Of a DNA stretch of 14,193 nucleotides, positions 1 to 8,605 are shown piece by piece. The notes beneath the pieces were generated by a model. That model was not told the DNA's origin. It saw nothing but the letters and a program-made list of their open reading frames with translations, and made no database searches. Positions within the stretch are counted from its first letter, which is position 1, and each line of letters begins with the position of its first letter. Source of the DNA: Paenarthrobacter nitroguajacolicus JCM 14115 (GTDB taxonomy: Bacteria > Actinomycetota > Actinomycetes > Actinomycetales > Micrococcaceae); NCBI GenBank assembly GCA_001313365.1, contig BBFS01000118.1, positions 1 through 14,193 on the forward strand, given 5' to 3'. The translations under genes and the position numbers were made by a program.

Positions 1-876
1 CGTCTGCGCCGGCCACGATTTCGGAAAGCTCCTGCGTAATCTCGGCCTGGCGGGCCGTGTTGCGAAGGCGCGTGTACTTCTTGATCAAGTCGGTAGCGTT
101 GTCACCGGCCGACTTCATAGCACGCTGGCGGGCTGCAAGCTCGGAAGCTGCTGCCTGCAGCATGGCTGCGAAGATGCGGGACTCGATGTAACGCGGCAGC
201 AGTGCGTCAAGCACCTGCTCTGTTTCCGGCTCAAACTCGTACAACGGCAACAGCTCGGATTCCGAGGCTGCTTCCTCTTCGACGACCTCCAACGGGAGCA
301 AACGGATGACCGTCGGCTCCTGCGTCACCATGGACTTGAAGCGGGTGTACACAACGTGGATCTCGTCCACGCCGCCCTCTTCGAAGTCAGTGGAGAAGTC
401 TTCAAGAAGTGCAGCTCCGACTTCCTGCGCGGTTTCGAATTCCGGTGCGTCGGTGCCACCAGTCCATACGCGGGCGTAGGACCGGTTGCGGAAATCGAAG
501 TACGCCTGCGCCTTACGGCCAACCAGGTATGCCTTGACTTCCTTGCCTTCTGCGTGAAGAAGCTCGGTGAGACCTTCAGCCTGCTTGAGCACGCTCGCGG
601 AGTACGATCCTGCAAGGCCACGGTCCGATGTAATGATCAGGACTGCGGCGCGGCGGATCTGCTCCGGCTCGGTGGTCAGCGGGTGGTCGATTTCGCTCTG
701 AGTTGCGACAGCAGAAACGGCGCGGGTAATCGCGTTCGCGTAAGGCAGTGAAGCTGCTACGCGGGCGCGGGCCTTACCGATGCGCGAGGTAGCGATCAGT
801 TCCATCGCCTTGAAGATCTTGCGCATCGACGTCGTCGAGCTGATCTTCTGACGGTAGACCCGAATCTGGCTCCCAT
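1..876 (-). CDS. atpG: ATP synthase F1 subunit gamma (3' end cut off, frameshift at codon 3)
   Basis: Gamma is the central rotor shaft of F1, turning inside the alpha/beta hexamer. The reverse strand reads [20 protein letters not shown] near the N-terminus and ends [18 protein letters not shown] at the window edge, so only the last few codons are missing. The N- and C-terminal helices that form the coiled-coil shaft are both present. The start is ATG at 876-874, preceded by AGGAAAGGAT as ribosome site. The expected start MGAQIRVYRQ is broken: the sequence has GGAGCCAGATTC where GGAGCCCAGATTC would restore the frame, so one G is missing on the plus strand near 868-869. From there to position 1 the frame is open. 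It follows atpA by 77 bases, and atpD and atpC are expected beyond the window. Identity is certain; the frameshift is most likely a sequence error. Confidence 0.95.
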
Positions 877-904
877 ACTTATCCTTTCCTAAGTTTCCGA
901 TGTG

Positions 905-943
905 CTGCCCTGCCGGGGGCCCTTGCGGACCCCGGCCGGGCAG
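905..943 (-). other. GC-rich hairpin between atpA and atpG
   Basis: CTGCCC at one end pairs with GGGCAG at the other, and inside this CCGGGG pairs with CCCCGG around a short loop with GCAA at its tip. It lies between the atpA stop and the atpG ribosome site. No T-run follows on the minus strand, so it does not look like an intrinsic terminator. An intercistronic RNA stem affecting mRNA stability or gamma translation is inferred. Confidence 0.55.
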
Positions 944-953
944 GTGATCGGAA

Positions 954-2594
954 CTAGCGCTTCTGCTTGACGATCTTTTCCTGGTCGACGTCGCCGCCGG
1001 AGATCGCTGCGTGCTCCTCGTGGCCAGCGCCAACCAAGTGGTTGTCGCCCTCGCCGAAGAAGCCCTTCTTGAAGGAAACAATGGCTTCCTTCAGAGCTGC
1101 AGCGGTGTCGTCATCCAGGACGTTGGTCTGAGCCAGCGTGGTCAGGATGGAGGACTTGTGCGTGAGGTGCTCCAGGAACTCGGACTCGAAGCGGCTGATG
1201 TCCTCAACCGGAACGTCGTCCAGGTAACCGTTGGTGCCGGCCCAGATGGAAACAACCTGGTTCTCAACGGGGGGGAACGGTGAGTACTGGCCCTGCTTCA
1301 GCAGTTCCATCAGGCGTGCACCACGGGTCAGCTGCTGACGTGATGCAGCATCCAGGTCAGAGGCGAACATAGCGAATGCCTGCATGTCGCGGTACTGGGC
1401 CAGGTCCAGCTTCAAGGTACCGGAGACCTTCTTCATGGACTTGACCTGTGCAGCGCCACCAACGCGGGAGACGGACACACCAACGTCAACAGCGGGACGC
1501 TGGTTGGCGTTGAAGAGATCCGACTGGAGGAAGATCTGACCATCGGTAATGGAGATCACGTTGGTCGGGATGTAAGCGGAGACGTCGTTTGCCTTGGTCT
1601 CGACGATCGGAAGACCGGTCATCGAGCCGGCACCGAGCTCGTCGGAGAGCTTGGCACAACGCTCCAGCAGGCGGGAGTGCAAGTAGAAAACGTCACCCGG
1701 GTATGCTTCGCGTCCCGGCGGACGGCGAAGCAGCAGGGATACGGCGCGGTAGGCTTCGGCCTGCTTGGACAGGTCATCGAAGATCACCAGAACGTGCTTG
1801 CCGCCGTACATCCAGTGCTGACCGATGGCCGAACCTGCATACGGTGCCAAGTACTTGAAGCCGGCAGGGTCAGATGCCGGGGGGGACGCCACGATGGTGG
1901 TGTACTCCAGCGCGCCGTGGTCCTCAAGGGTCTGGCGAACGGCTGCAATGGTGGAAGCCTTCTGGCCGACACCAACGTAGACGCAGCGAACCTGCTTGGT
2001 GACATCTCCCGAAGCCCAGTTGGCCTTCTGGTTGATGATGGTGTCCACAGCGATGGCGGTCTTGCCGGTCTGGCGGTCACCAATGATCAGCTGGCGCTGG
2101 CCGCGGCCGATCGGGATCATGCGTCAATAGCCTTGAGACCGGTCTGCATCGGTTCGTGAACCGACTTGCGTTCGGTAACGCCCGGAGCCTGAAGTTCCAG
2201 TGCACGGGTGGCTTCGGCTTTGATCTCGCCGAGGTCATCGATGGGCTGGCCCAGGGGTCGACTACGCGACCCAGGAAGCGTCGCCAACCGGAACGGACAG
2301 GATCTCACCGGTACGGTGAACTTCCTGGCCTTCTTCAATACCGGTGAAGTCACCGAGGATAATGACACCGATCTCGCGGACGTCGAGGTTCTGGGCCAGG
2401 CCCAGCGTGCCATCTTCGAAGCGAAGCAGCTCGTTCGCCATGACCGAGGGAAGACCCTCAACACGGGCGATGCCGTCACTTGCGGTGGTCACACGACCAA
2501 CCTCTACGCGCTCTGCGTTACCGGGTTCGTAGGACGCCGCGAACTCGTTCAACGCATTACGGACGTCGTCGGCGTTGATGGTCAATTCGGCCAT
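954..2594 (-). CDS. atpA: ATP synthase F1 subunit alpha (three frameshifts)
   Basis: Alpha is the non-catalytic nucleotide-binding subunit of F1. Translation from ATG 2594-2592 gives [18 protein letters not shown] and continues to ILSVPVGDA. The family continuation [20 protein letters not shown] is split over three frames: a base is missing at 2276-2277 (AA for AAA on the plus strand) and another at 2254-2257 (G4 for G5). A third base is missing at 2120-2121, between KAIDA and [10 protein letters not shown]. From there the frame is open to the TAG at 954. The P-loop GDRQTGKT and the arginine-finger segment [11 protein letters not shown] are present. Restored length is near 545 residues, normal for the family. 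The sequence carries an extra Pro at 1879-1885 (ASPPASD) and at 1269-1275 (PFPPVEN), each in a C7 run. The start beginning MAELTI is chosen over an upstream in-frame codon because of family similarity and the preceding GAGCAGGGA. Confidence 0.96.
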
Positions 2595-2623
2595 CTGCAG
2601 TCCCTGCTCTCCTGTTTTCGTGA

Positions 2624-2642
2624 TCATCGTTGCTCACGATGA
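2624..2642 (-). other. 7-bp hairpin between atpH and atpA
   Basis: TCATCGT and ACGATGA are perfect complements around a 5-base loop (TGCTC on the plus strand). They lie in the 85-base gap between the atpH stop and the atpA start, about 30 bases ahead of the atpA ATG. No T-run follows. An RNA stem role is inferred only. Confidence 0.4.
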
Positions 2643-2679
2643 CCGGGTTTTATATCAGTTAAGTTGTGCTTTGTCTTCG

Positions 2680-3510
2680 CTAGCCAACGAGCTGGCGGCG
2701 GAGTTCGGACAGGCGGGCGATGACCGAAGCGTCAAGCACTTCGTCACCCACCTGAACGCGAATTCCACCGATCAGTGCGGGGGGGTCAACATTGACGTTG
2801 ACCTTCAGTTCGCGGCCGTACAGGGCATCAAGCCCGGCCTGCAGACGGCTGGCCTGCGTTTCCGTCAACGGACGGGTAACGCTGACAGTTGCAATCCAGC
2901 GCTGCTGGCGCTTGGCTGCAAGCTTGGCGAATGACTCGACGAGCTTGCTCGGCTTGACACCGCGTGGCTGCGTAACTGCCTGGCGGATGAGAACCTTTGA
3001 TTCCTCGCTGCTGCCAGGAACAAGTTTCTCGGCCAGTGCAATCTTCGCCGCAGGAGATGCCTGCGGTTCAGACAGAGCACGTTGTACTTCGTGGCTGGAG
3101 GCGACGGCCTGGTTGAAGGCAAACAGATCGTTTTCCAGCTCTTCCAGCCCCGTGATACCGGAGGCAGAAACGGCCGACTTGTTTTCAGCTACGGCAATGA
3201 CAACCGTGGCGGCAAGCGTCTCGAGTGCATCGCCGATATCACGGGCCGATGCCCAGCGCGAGCTGGCCAATCCGCCTGCAATTTCAGCAGCATCAGCGGA
3301 GACTTTTCCGCCAACCAGCTGCTTGACCAGCGCCGACTTCTCGTCACCGGAACGGGACGGGTCAGTCAGGGCGCGGCGCAAGCCAGCCGAGCTGTCCACC
3401 GTTCCCAGGATTCCGAAGAGGTCCTTAGCCAACTGCAGCGAGGCGAAGGGAAGCTTGGCTTCCAGCTGCGCCAGCGCTGTGGTCAGCGATTCGCTCGATA
3501 TACCTGCCAT
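2680..3510 (-). CDS. atpH: ATP synthase F1 subunit delta
   Basis: Delta is the cap of the peripheral stalk, joining the b subunits to the top of F1. The frame is unbroken from ATG 3510 to the TAG at 2680, giving 276 residues. This is the long form usual in Actinobacteria; proteobacterial delta is about 180. The C-terminal part carries the family signature, here ELKVNVNVDPPALIGGIRVQ followed by VGDEVLDASV. The family normally has a single Pro in VDPxLIGG; the second Pro comes from the C7 run at 2779-2785. Its ATG overlaps the atpF stop by one base (TAATG), so the two are probably translationally coupled. Unlike mycobacteria, which fuse b and delta into one protein, the two are separate here. 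Confidence 0.96.
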   Translation of the reverse strand: MAGISSESLTTALAQLEAKLPFASLQLAKDLFGILGTVDSSAGLRRALTDPSRSGDEKSALVKQLVGGKVSADAAEIAGGLASSRWASARDIGDALETLAATVVIAVAENKSAVSASGITGLEELENDLFAFNQAVASSHEVQRALSEPQASPAAKIALAEKLVPGSSEESKVLIRQAVTQPRGVKPSKLVESFAKLAAKRQQRWIATVSVTRPLTETQASRLQAGLDALYGRELKVNVNVDPPALIGGIRVQVGDEVLDASVIARLSELRRQLVG

Positions 3511-4070
3511 TACTTAGCTGCACCTGCGCTCTGGGTCTCCAGATCTGCAAGGAAGCGGTCCACAACACGTGCGGCGCGCTGGTCGTCGGTGAGTGCTTCC
3601 CCCCCAACGATGCGGCCGGCCAGTGTGGTGGCCAAAGTGCCAACCTCGGAACGAAGCGAGACAACAGCTGCCTGGCGCTCCGACTCGATGGCAGCGTGTG
3701 CCTGCTCGGTGATGCGTGCAGACTCTGCTGCAGCCTTTGCCTTCAGGTCCGCGAGGATCTGGGCGCCTTCGGCGCGTGCTTCTTCACGGATTCGGTTGGC
3801 TTCGGCACGGGCATCAGTGAGCTGCTGCTTGTACTCTTCGAGAGCAGCAGAAGCTTCTGCCTGTGCCGCTTCGGCCTTTGCAATGCCACCTTCAATTGCT
3901 TCGGCGCGCTCTGCGAAGGTCTTCTCGAACATCGGAACAATGAACTTGATCACGATGTACAGGAGGACCGCAAAGCCGACGAGGACGACGCCCATTTCCC
4001 AAACATTGGGAACGAGAGGGTTAGCGGCCTCTTCGCCTTCAGTGGCGGCTGAGATGATCAGCTGATTCAT
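3510..4070 (-). CDS. atpF: ATP synthase Fo subunit b
   Basis: Subunit b forms the peripheral stalk that holds F1 against the rotating ring. The 186-residue frame is unbroken. It has a short N-terminus, one membrane helix at about residues 26-46 (MGVVLVGFAVLLYIVIKFIV), then a long Ala/Glu/Arg-rich amphipathic coiled coil to the end, the standard layout. Near the C-terminus GRIVGGEALTDDQRAARVV contains a G7 run at 3599-3605 that probably adds one Gly. The stop overlaps the atpH start by one base. The start ATG at 4070 is preceded by GACGGGTGAAAT, a weak ribosome site. Confidence 0.96.
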   Translation of the reverse strand: MNQLIISAATEGEEAANPLVPNVWEMGVVLVGFAVLLYIVIKFIVPMFEKTFAERAEAIEGGIAKAEAAQAEASAALEEYKQQLTDARAEANRIREEARAEGAQILADLKAKAAAESARITEQAHAAIESERQAAVVSLRSEVGTLATTLAGRIVGGEALTDDQRAARVVDRFLADLETQSAGAAK

Positions 4071-4097
4071 ATTTCACCCGTCCTATCTACTCGGTTG

Positions 4098-4121
4098 CGG
4101 AATTCGCTTGTTCTGAATCCG
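4098..4121 (-). other. Imperfect hairpin between atpE and atpF
   Basis: CGGAATTC and GAATCCG are complementary apart from one bulged base, with a loop of about 9 bases. It fills part of the 55-base gap between the atpE stop and the atpF start. It is a weak candidate listed because each longer gap in this operon holds a stem. Confidence 0.25.
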
Positions 4122-4125
4122 AAGA

Positions 4126-4329
4126 CTAGAGAACGAACGCGAAGACGAGGCCGAGGATGGCGAGAGCTTCGGTCAGTGCCAGACCAAGGAACGCGATCGG
4201 CTGCAGCACACGCTGAGCTTCCGGCTGACGAGCAACACCGTTGATGTAAGCCGCGAACACGAGACCCACACCGATACCACCGCCGATTGCGGACAGACCG
4301 TAACCTACGAGGTTGAGATTGCCTTCCAT
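4126..4329 (-). CDS. atpE: ATP synthase Fo subunit c
   Basis: This is the proteolipid whose ring carries ions through Fo. The 67-residue protein has two membrane helices (about 5-28 and 43-66) joined by the polar loop RQPE at 34-37, which contacts gamma and epsilon. The ion-carrying carboxylate is Glu54 in ALTEALAIL. The Gln/Ser/Thr set typical of sodium-binding rings is not seen (Ala follows Glu54), so a proton ring is inferred. The ribosome site AAAGGA sits 7 bases ahead of the ATG, which follows an A-rich stretch. This is the strongest Shine-Dalgarno in the operon and fits the high c stoichiometry. The gene is unbroken and of normal length. Confidence 0.97.
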   Translation of the reverse strand: MEGNLNLVGYGLSAIGGGIGVGLVFAAYINGVARQPEAQRVLQPIAFLGLALTEALAILGLVFAFVL

Positions 4330-4345
4330 TTTTTTCCTTTCAAGA

Positions 4346-4361
4346 TGCCACCCATGTGGCA
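4346..4361 (-). promoter_or_regulatory. atpE: Hairpin just upstream of the atpE ribosome site
   Basis: TGCCAC and GTGGCA form a perfect 6-bp stem with a 4-base loop. The stem ends about 9 bases before AAAGGA, the atpE ribosome site. In E. coli the atpB-atpE intercistronic region is known to boost c-subunit translation; a similar role here is inference by position only. Confidence 0.4.
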
Positions 4362-4409
4362 GGTTGTTTGGTTTACTTCAATCCCCCCCACAAGGGGAAG
4401 TTTGGGAGC

Positions 4410-5213
4410 CTAGTGGCTGTCGGCGTGCAGTGCGCCTTCGATGTAAATCGCGGTCAACAGAGTGAACACGTAAGCCTGCAGGGCCATGATCAATGCTTCG
4501 AGCATGTACATGGCGATTGCCCCAACCAGGACCAGGACCGAGGTGCCCTTCAAGAGGACGTTCTCCTGCATGACGAGATACTCGATACCGGAACCGGCAA
4601 GCATGACGATCAAGTGACCAGCCAGCATTGTTGCGAACAGACGGAGGCTGTGCGTGACAGGGCGGACCAGGAAGTTGGAGATGATCTCGATCGGTACGAC
4701 GATCGGGAGGATGTACCAAGGAACACCGGACGGAACGGTTGCGAGCTTGAAGTACTTCAGGCCGTTCTTCTTGATACCGATGATGATCCACGTGAAGTAC
4801 ACGATGCCGGCCAGCACGTAGGCGCCGCAACGTGCGAGAAGCTCGGGAGCTGGATCACCGGGATGGCGCCGTAAATGTTGTTCACCAAGATAAAGAAGAA
4901 CAGGCTGAACAACAGCGGGACGTACTTGATGAAGTCCTTGCCGCCGATGATGTCCTTGGCGATGCTGTTGCGGACGAAGCCGTAGGCCATCTCGCCTGCG
5001 AACTGCAGCTTGCGGGAACCAGCTGCTGCTTACGTGCAGCGAGGATGAAGAATGTAGCGATAATGACGACCGAAAGGATCACCAGCAGCATCTGCTTGGA
5101 GAATCCGTCGTGTGCACCCCCCCAAGGCAGGATTGCCGGCAGGTGCATTTCGTCGATTCCGGGTGGGGTGAATGACCCCCCGAATCCTGGGCGGGGAGCG
5201 CAAGCGCGATCAA
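4410..5213 (-). CDS. atpB: ATP synthase Fo subunit a (TTG start, three frameshifts)
   Basis: Subunit a provides the two half-channels beside the c ring. The start chosen is TTG at 5213-5211, giving (M)IALALPAQDSG. It has a good ribosome site (AGAGAGG) 7 bases upstream and overlaps the preceding stop as TTGA. The reading breaks at the G6 run 5176-5181 (two bases too many), resumes as SFTPPGIDEMHLPAILPW, breaks again near 5013 (a missing C; expected VPGKLQFAGEMAYGF) and near 4827 (a missing C; expected FSHVGGAYVLAGI). Each time the sequence continues in another frame without loss. The conserved helix with the essential Arg is present in NFLVRPVTHSLRLFATMLAG, and the C-terminal helices run to EGALHADSH. 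An extra Gly at 5117-5123 (PWGGAHD) comes from a G7 run. Total length is near 267 residues, normal for the family. Confidence 0.94.
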
Positions 5214-5641
5214 CGCGTTTCCTCTCTGCTGTGTCCATCATTGGGCATTGGTTGGAATCCGAACGCGTTGGACGCATTCACAATCCATGTGAAATTATTT
5301 GGCATTACTGTCCCCCCGTCCGTGGACGGACCGCTGTCTGCGTTGCTCTCGCCAGAAGGATTGGAGCTTTGCCTGGTGAGGCCGTGCATATGGGAAAGAT
5401 AGAACCCTCCTGCGGCTCCCAGCAGAGCGCCAAGGAGCACAATCCAGCGGGTCCCCCCCCACAGATTATCCAGACCCCCCCAGCCTATCAAACTCCAGAC
5501 AATGATCCCGCCAATGATGTAGCTGAAGACAGCGATGCCGGCGTTGTATCCGCCGTCGTTTCCTGCTTCGGCGGATTCATTGTGGTTGGCAGGTTGCTGA
5601 GCAGTGGCAGCCGGGCGTGAATAACGCTTACGCGGAGACAT
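5210..5641 (-). CDS. AtpZ/ATPase gene-1-like small membrane protein
   Basis: The product is 143 residues. It has a basic, polar N-terminus (about 1-34), a first membrane helix from about 36 to 52 (AVFSYIIGGIIVWSLIGW), then Gly-Leu-Asp, a second helix at about 67-85 (WIVLLGALLGAAGGFYLSH), and a hydrophilic tail of about 55 residues. Two helices with a G-x-x-G-W-G-L-D turn match the AtpZ (ATPase gene 1) family, reported as an accessory to ATP synthase and linked to Mg/Ca uptake; the exact role here is inferred. The ATG at 5641 lies inside the upstream gene (14-base overlap) and the TGA overlaps the atpB TTG, so the three genes are coupled. The tail is longer than usual for the family and holds the C6 run at 5312-5317; two more runs, at 5453-5460 and 5475-5481, add Gly residues between the helices. 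Part of the tail may really be leader sequence for atpB. Confidence 0.72.
   Translation of the reverse strand: MSPRKRYSRPAATAQQPANHNESAEAGNDGGYNAGIAVFSYIIGGIIVWSLIGWGGLDNLWGGTRWIVLLGALLGAAGGFYLSHMHGLTRQSSNPSGESNADSGPSTDGGTVMPNNFTWIVNASNAFGFQPMPNDGHSREETR
5221..5227 (-). promoter_or_regulatory. atpB: Ribosome binding site that fixes the atpB TTG start
   Basis: AGAGAGG lies 7 bases ahead of the TTG at 5213. No ATG in the frame gives the family N-terminus, while this TTG yields IALALPAQDSG and forms a TTGA overlap with the previous stop. Confidence 0.6.
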
Positions 5642-6119
5642 CCGGGCCACCCTTCGGTTCTGCGGGATCGTTGTAGATCTGGAGGCGGGCCTTGCTGAAA
5701 GCGTAGATCTCTGCGGCCTGCCAGAAGACGACTGAAACAACCGCCCCAATGAGGAACCACCGGCCCTGGAGCCAGTCCGGCTTACCAAGCACAAAAAGCA
5801 CTACGGCGAATCCGATGACTTTGATGAAGTAAGTCGCAACAAAGAGTCCGATTGCGCCGGAAGGATTGTTCCGGCCAACGAAATGGCCAATCAGGAGACT
5901 GATGCCAAAGAAGAGCATGACCAGCATGGCGCCGAGAGCAGCCGAGAGTGCGCTCTGCCCGCCGGCCACGAGGGCCGCAATGACGCACGTGACGGCGGTG
6001 GCTGCCAGTGCAGCAACGACGCTGAAATAAAGCAGCCGGAGCCAGAGATTGGTGGTCGCACCGGAAACTCCAACACCACGTTTACCGGACGGGCGTCCGG
6101 TTTCGGCGTTGGATGTCAT
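5628..6119 (-). CDS. atpI: ATP synthase protein I (AtpI)-like membrane protein
   Basis: AtpI is a small membrane protein encoded at the head of atp operons and implicated in assembling the c ring. The 163-residue product (MTSNAETGRPSGKRG...) has a hydrophilic N-terminus and four hydrophobic segments at about 27-50, 57-79, 85-108 and 118-137. The final helix-flanking segment is VFWQAAEIYAFSKARLQIY. Four helices and the position before atpB fit the AtpI family. The ATG at 6119 is chosen because in-frame codons further up lack a ribosome site; GAGGA is 12 bases upstream, slightly far. The frame is unbroken. It overlaps the next gene by 14 bases. Confidence 0.82.
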   Translation of the reverse strand: MTSNAETGRPSGKRGVGVSGATTNLWLRLLYFSVVAALAATAVTCVIAALVAGGQSALSAALGAMLVMLFFGISLLIGHFVGRNNPSGAIGLFVATYFIKVIGFAVVLFVLGKPDWLQGRWFLIGAVVSVVFWQAAEIYAFSKARLQIYNDPAEPKGGPDVSA

Positions 6120-6194
6120 GGGGATACCAATCCTCGTGGCACAGGTGCCTATTCTCAAAGTGGGGTTACGGGCGAGTGACCGTCCGCAGAAAGA

Positions 6195-6224
6195 ATTCTA
6201 CATGAGATAGAACTGTGACCATAA
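6195..6224 (-). promoter_or_regulatory. Candidate promoter for the atp operon
   Basis: In the 118-base gap between wecA and atpI the minus strand reads TTATGG, 18 bases, then TAGAAT (6200-6195), a good housekeeping -10 with a poor -35. The stretch is the most AT-rich around. An imperfectly placed inverted repeat, TGTGAC-N11-GTCACA (6236-6214), overlaps the -35. The gap makes a separate start of atp transcription plausible, but the call rests on motif matching by eye. Confidence 0.35.
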
Positions 6225-6237
6225 CCAGACGTCACAA

Positions 6238-7365
6238 CTACTCCCCCCCCGGCCGCGGCGAGTTCCGGGTGAAGTAGGGCCATGCCGTCACAGCGGCCAT
6301 GACGAGCGCTGCCACAATGATGACGATGAGCACGATTTGCCAGGGGGGGAACACGGCAAAGGCGACGCCACCGAAGGCAAGAATGCACGTCCACACATAG
6401 AGCATGACGACGGCGCTGCGGTGCGAGTATCCAAGGTCCACCAGCTTGTGGTGGAGGTGCCCGCGGTCAGCCGACCACGGCGATTGGCCCCTGGCTGTCC
6501 TGCGGACAACGGCCATCCCCCCAAATCAAGAAGGGGGAAGGGACAACACCGCGAAGGGCAGCAGGATGGGAACGATGGTGGGGGATACCGTTGGCGCGGT
6601 CGTAGAGACCGGAGCCGATCTGCCCCCGTGGCCACGACGCCGGCGGAAGCCATCAGCAAACCAATAAGCATGGCTCCCGAATCGCCCATGAAGATCTTTG
6701 CCGGAAACCAGTTGTGCGGCAGGAACCCGATGCAGCTGCCCACGAGGATGGCCATCAGGAGTGTTGCGAGGTCTGAGTTGTCAGTGGATGGGTTGTTCCT
6801 GTGAACCCAATAGGCGGTGAGGAAGAACGCTCCCCCCACCAATGATGGCGACTCCTGCTGCCAAACCGTCCAGTCCGTCAATGAAGTTGACGGCATTCAT
6901 GGTGGTGACAATGAGCCCTGCGGTGAGCACAATCTGCACAACTTCAGACTCAAGGAAGATCGGTTCGGGAATAAAGGGCACCACAGACATCCGCACACCC
7001 CCCAGATAGCCACGATGAAGGCGGCTGCGGCCTGGCCCAGGAGCTTGATCCACCAACGGATGTCCAGGATGTCGTCCGCGACCCCCACCGCGACAATCAC
7101 AACGGCACCAGCGAGGATGCCCCAAGGGGCATCGTTGTGCCTGAAGATGTCCTTGACGAAGAAGGAATTGCTCGCGACCACCAACGCAGCGAAGAAGCCC
7201 ACAAAGATGCCCCAGCCCCCCCCGAGTTTGGAGATCAGCTGAATGCATGTCGCGGCTTCGGATGGGTTGGTATAAGCGCAGCTTGTTTCCCACGACGCGT
7301 GCACCCCACGTCCCCGCGTACGACACAACGGCCGCTGTAAGGGCCATCAGCATGTACATGATCAT
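6238..7365 (-). CDS. wecA: Undecaprenyl-phosphate sugar-1-phosphate transferase, WecA/TagO type (many frameshifts)
   Basis: This membrane enzyme transfers a sugar-1-phosphate (usually GlcNAc) from UDP-sugar to the lipid carrier, the first step of cell-wall polysaccharide assembly. The reading starts at ATG 7365, MIMYMLMALTAAVVSYAGTW. Signature segments follow in order: VGVADDILDI (the DDxxD magnesium motif), NAVNFIDGLDGLAAG, FPAKIFMGDSGAMLIG, and HLHHKLVDLGYSHRSAV near the end. About ten membrane helices and roughly 375 residues are expected. The frame changes near 7230 and 7205, at 6998-7003 (G6 for an expected G4) and at 6832-6837. Around 6540-6630 there are three +1 changes in C or G runs, plus a G6 at 6517-6522. 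Further Pro/Gly additions sit at 6343-6349 and 6243-6250. A WecA (rfe) gene between sua5 and atpI is also the mycobacterial arrangement. Confidence 0.92.
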
Positions 7366-7649
7366 GACGCGGCCCCCCCGGACAGCAGCCTGCACACCAC
7401 ACCGGAAGAATGAATCATCGAATGCAGCCGGCGGGTTTGATTGCCGTCTGGTTGTGGGCAGCTCAAGGTGTGGAATTCTGTCTTTGGATAAATGGAACTA
7501 CTCCGTCGCCATGCCTGCACCGGCTGTGCCGAATGTTGCGGGATTACTGTGGACTCTAGTCACGATACTAATGCCAATGGCCGTGACCACCCTGTGATGC
7601 AGCCACCAAGCCCCAGCGTGTTCAGCTGGAAACTGAAGCGGCGTAGCTG
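7366..7649. other. Gap between the GT2 gene and wecA
   Basis: These 284 bases hold no frame that resembles a protein. The C7 run at 7373-7379 lies just ahead of the wecA start, where the ribosome site should be, so the leader sequence is unreliable there. The AT-richer stretch at about 7440-7530 could hold a wecA promoter, but I could not identify a convincing -35/-10 pair or a terminator. Confidence 0.5.
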
Positions 7650-8605
7650 CTACCTGACGGGCCCCTGGACGTTACGCAGTGCGTAGATCCCATCGAGCAC
7701 CTGGGCGTTGGACCGCGGAGCTTTCAGGCTGTGGCGCAGGCCTTTCAAGAGCCCGGCCAAAAGCACTTTGCGGTTCGGAGAGGCGGCGATGGTGCGGGTC
7801 CAATTGCGCAGCGAAGCGCCTGTAAACAGGACCTTTTCCCACGGCGCCAAGGCGTTCGATCGGGTATAAACCCAGAGCTTGTTCCGCACTTCATAATAGA
7901 AGCGCGGGGCCGGGATCCGCTCCCGCATCACCAAATACCTTCGTGTGGTGGTTGGCCACCGATGCGTTGGTAGTCAAAGCGGTACCGCGGCGGGAAATCC
8001 TCGCGGTGTACTCAAGGTCATCGTTCCAGATGAAATAGTCCGCAATCGGCAGGCCATGCTGCTTGATCTCTCCAGCGCGTATCAGCACCGACACGAAGGA
8101 AGCACTCCGGATCTGGGTGGCGCCCAGACGGGCAGCAACGCTGCGTTGGTCCTCGCTCGCTCCCATCCGCGGACGCATACGGTTCATTGGGTGGTCACGG
8201 CCATCAGTCCACACAACACGGCTTGCGATGAAGGCCGGGGGCTCTCCCGTTTCCTGTTGGTAAGATTCCGAGACGTCCAATGCTTCGCGAAGGCATTCGC
8301 CTGCGGTTCCGTGTCGTCGTCCATGATCCATACGTGGTCGGCACCGTGGTCCAGCACGGCCCGTTCCATACCGACAACAAACCCACCGGCACCGCCACAT
8401 TCGTGTTCAACGAGACCACATCAATGGTTACCGGGCTTTGATACTGCTGGAGGAACTCTGCGGTTCCATCCGTGGAGGCATTGTCCACGATGACCACGGC
8501 GTCCGGTACCCGGGTACCTGCAACAATGCCTTCCAAGGTCGTCTGGAGGAGTTCACGCCGGTTATAGGTCACCACAACAGCGACCACGACAGGGTGGGAA
8601 GTCAT
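7650..8605 (-). CDS. GT2-family glycosyltransferase, GlfT1/rhamnosyltransferase-like (three frameshifts)
   Basis: The product starts MTSHPVVVAVVVTYNRRELL and contains VVIVDNASTDGT, both typical of the nucleotide-sugar half of GT-A folds. A DDD metal motif follows in HVWIMDDDTEPQANAF and an acidic motif in DYFIWNDDLEYTARISRRG, the catalytic-base region. The pairing of WIMDDDTEP with W-x-DD-x-EY recalls the galactofuranosyl/rhamnosyl transferase branch; the actual sugar is not known. Three single-base errors break the frame: a missing C near 8394 (expected NVGGAGGF), a missing C near 8286 (expected AFAEALDV), and an extra G at 7906-7909 (expected DPGPRFYYEV). Full length is about 318 residues with no membrane helix. 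The ATG follows the wecG stop directly (TAAATG), so the two are coupled and probably act in one polysaccharide pathway. Confidence 0.9.

Noticed and set aside
3082..4065. Long open frame on the plus strand (327 codons), and similar ones at 356-751, 1677-2159 and 12439-12966
   Set aside because: They lie antisense to well-identified atp and rho genes, have low-complexity products, and exist because of the high GC content.
4383..4402. Terminator between atpB and atpE from the C-run and AAGGGG
   Set aside because: The short CCCC/GGGG pairing relies on an inflated run, has no T-run after it, and would cut the operon before the c subunit.
6214..6236. GlxR/CRP operator
   Set aside because: Half-sites TGTGA and TCACA are 13 bases apart here instead of the 6 needed, so it is reported only as an inverted repeat.
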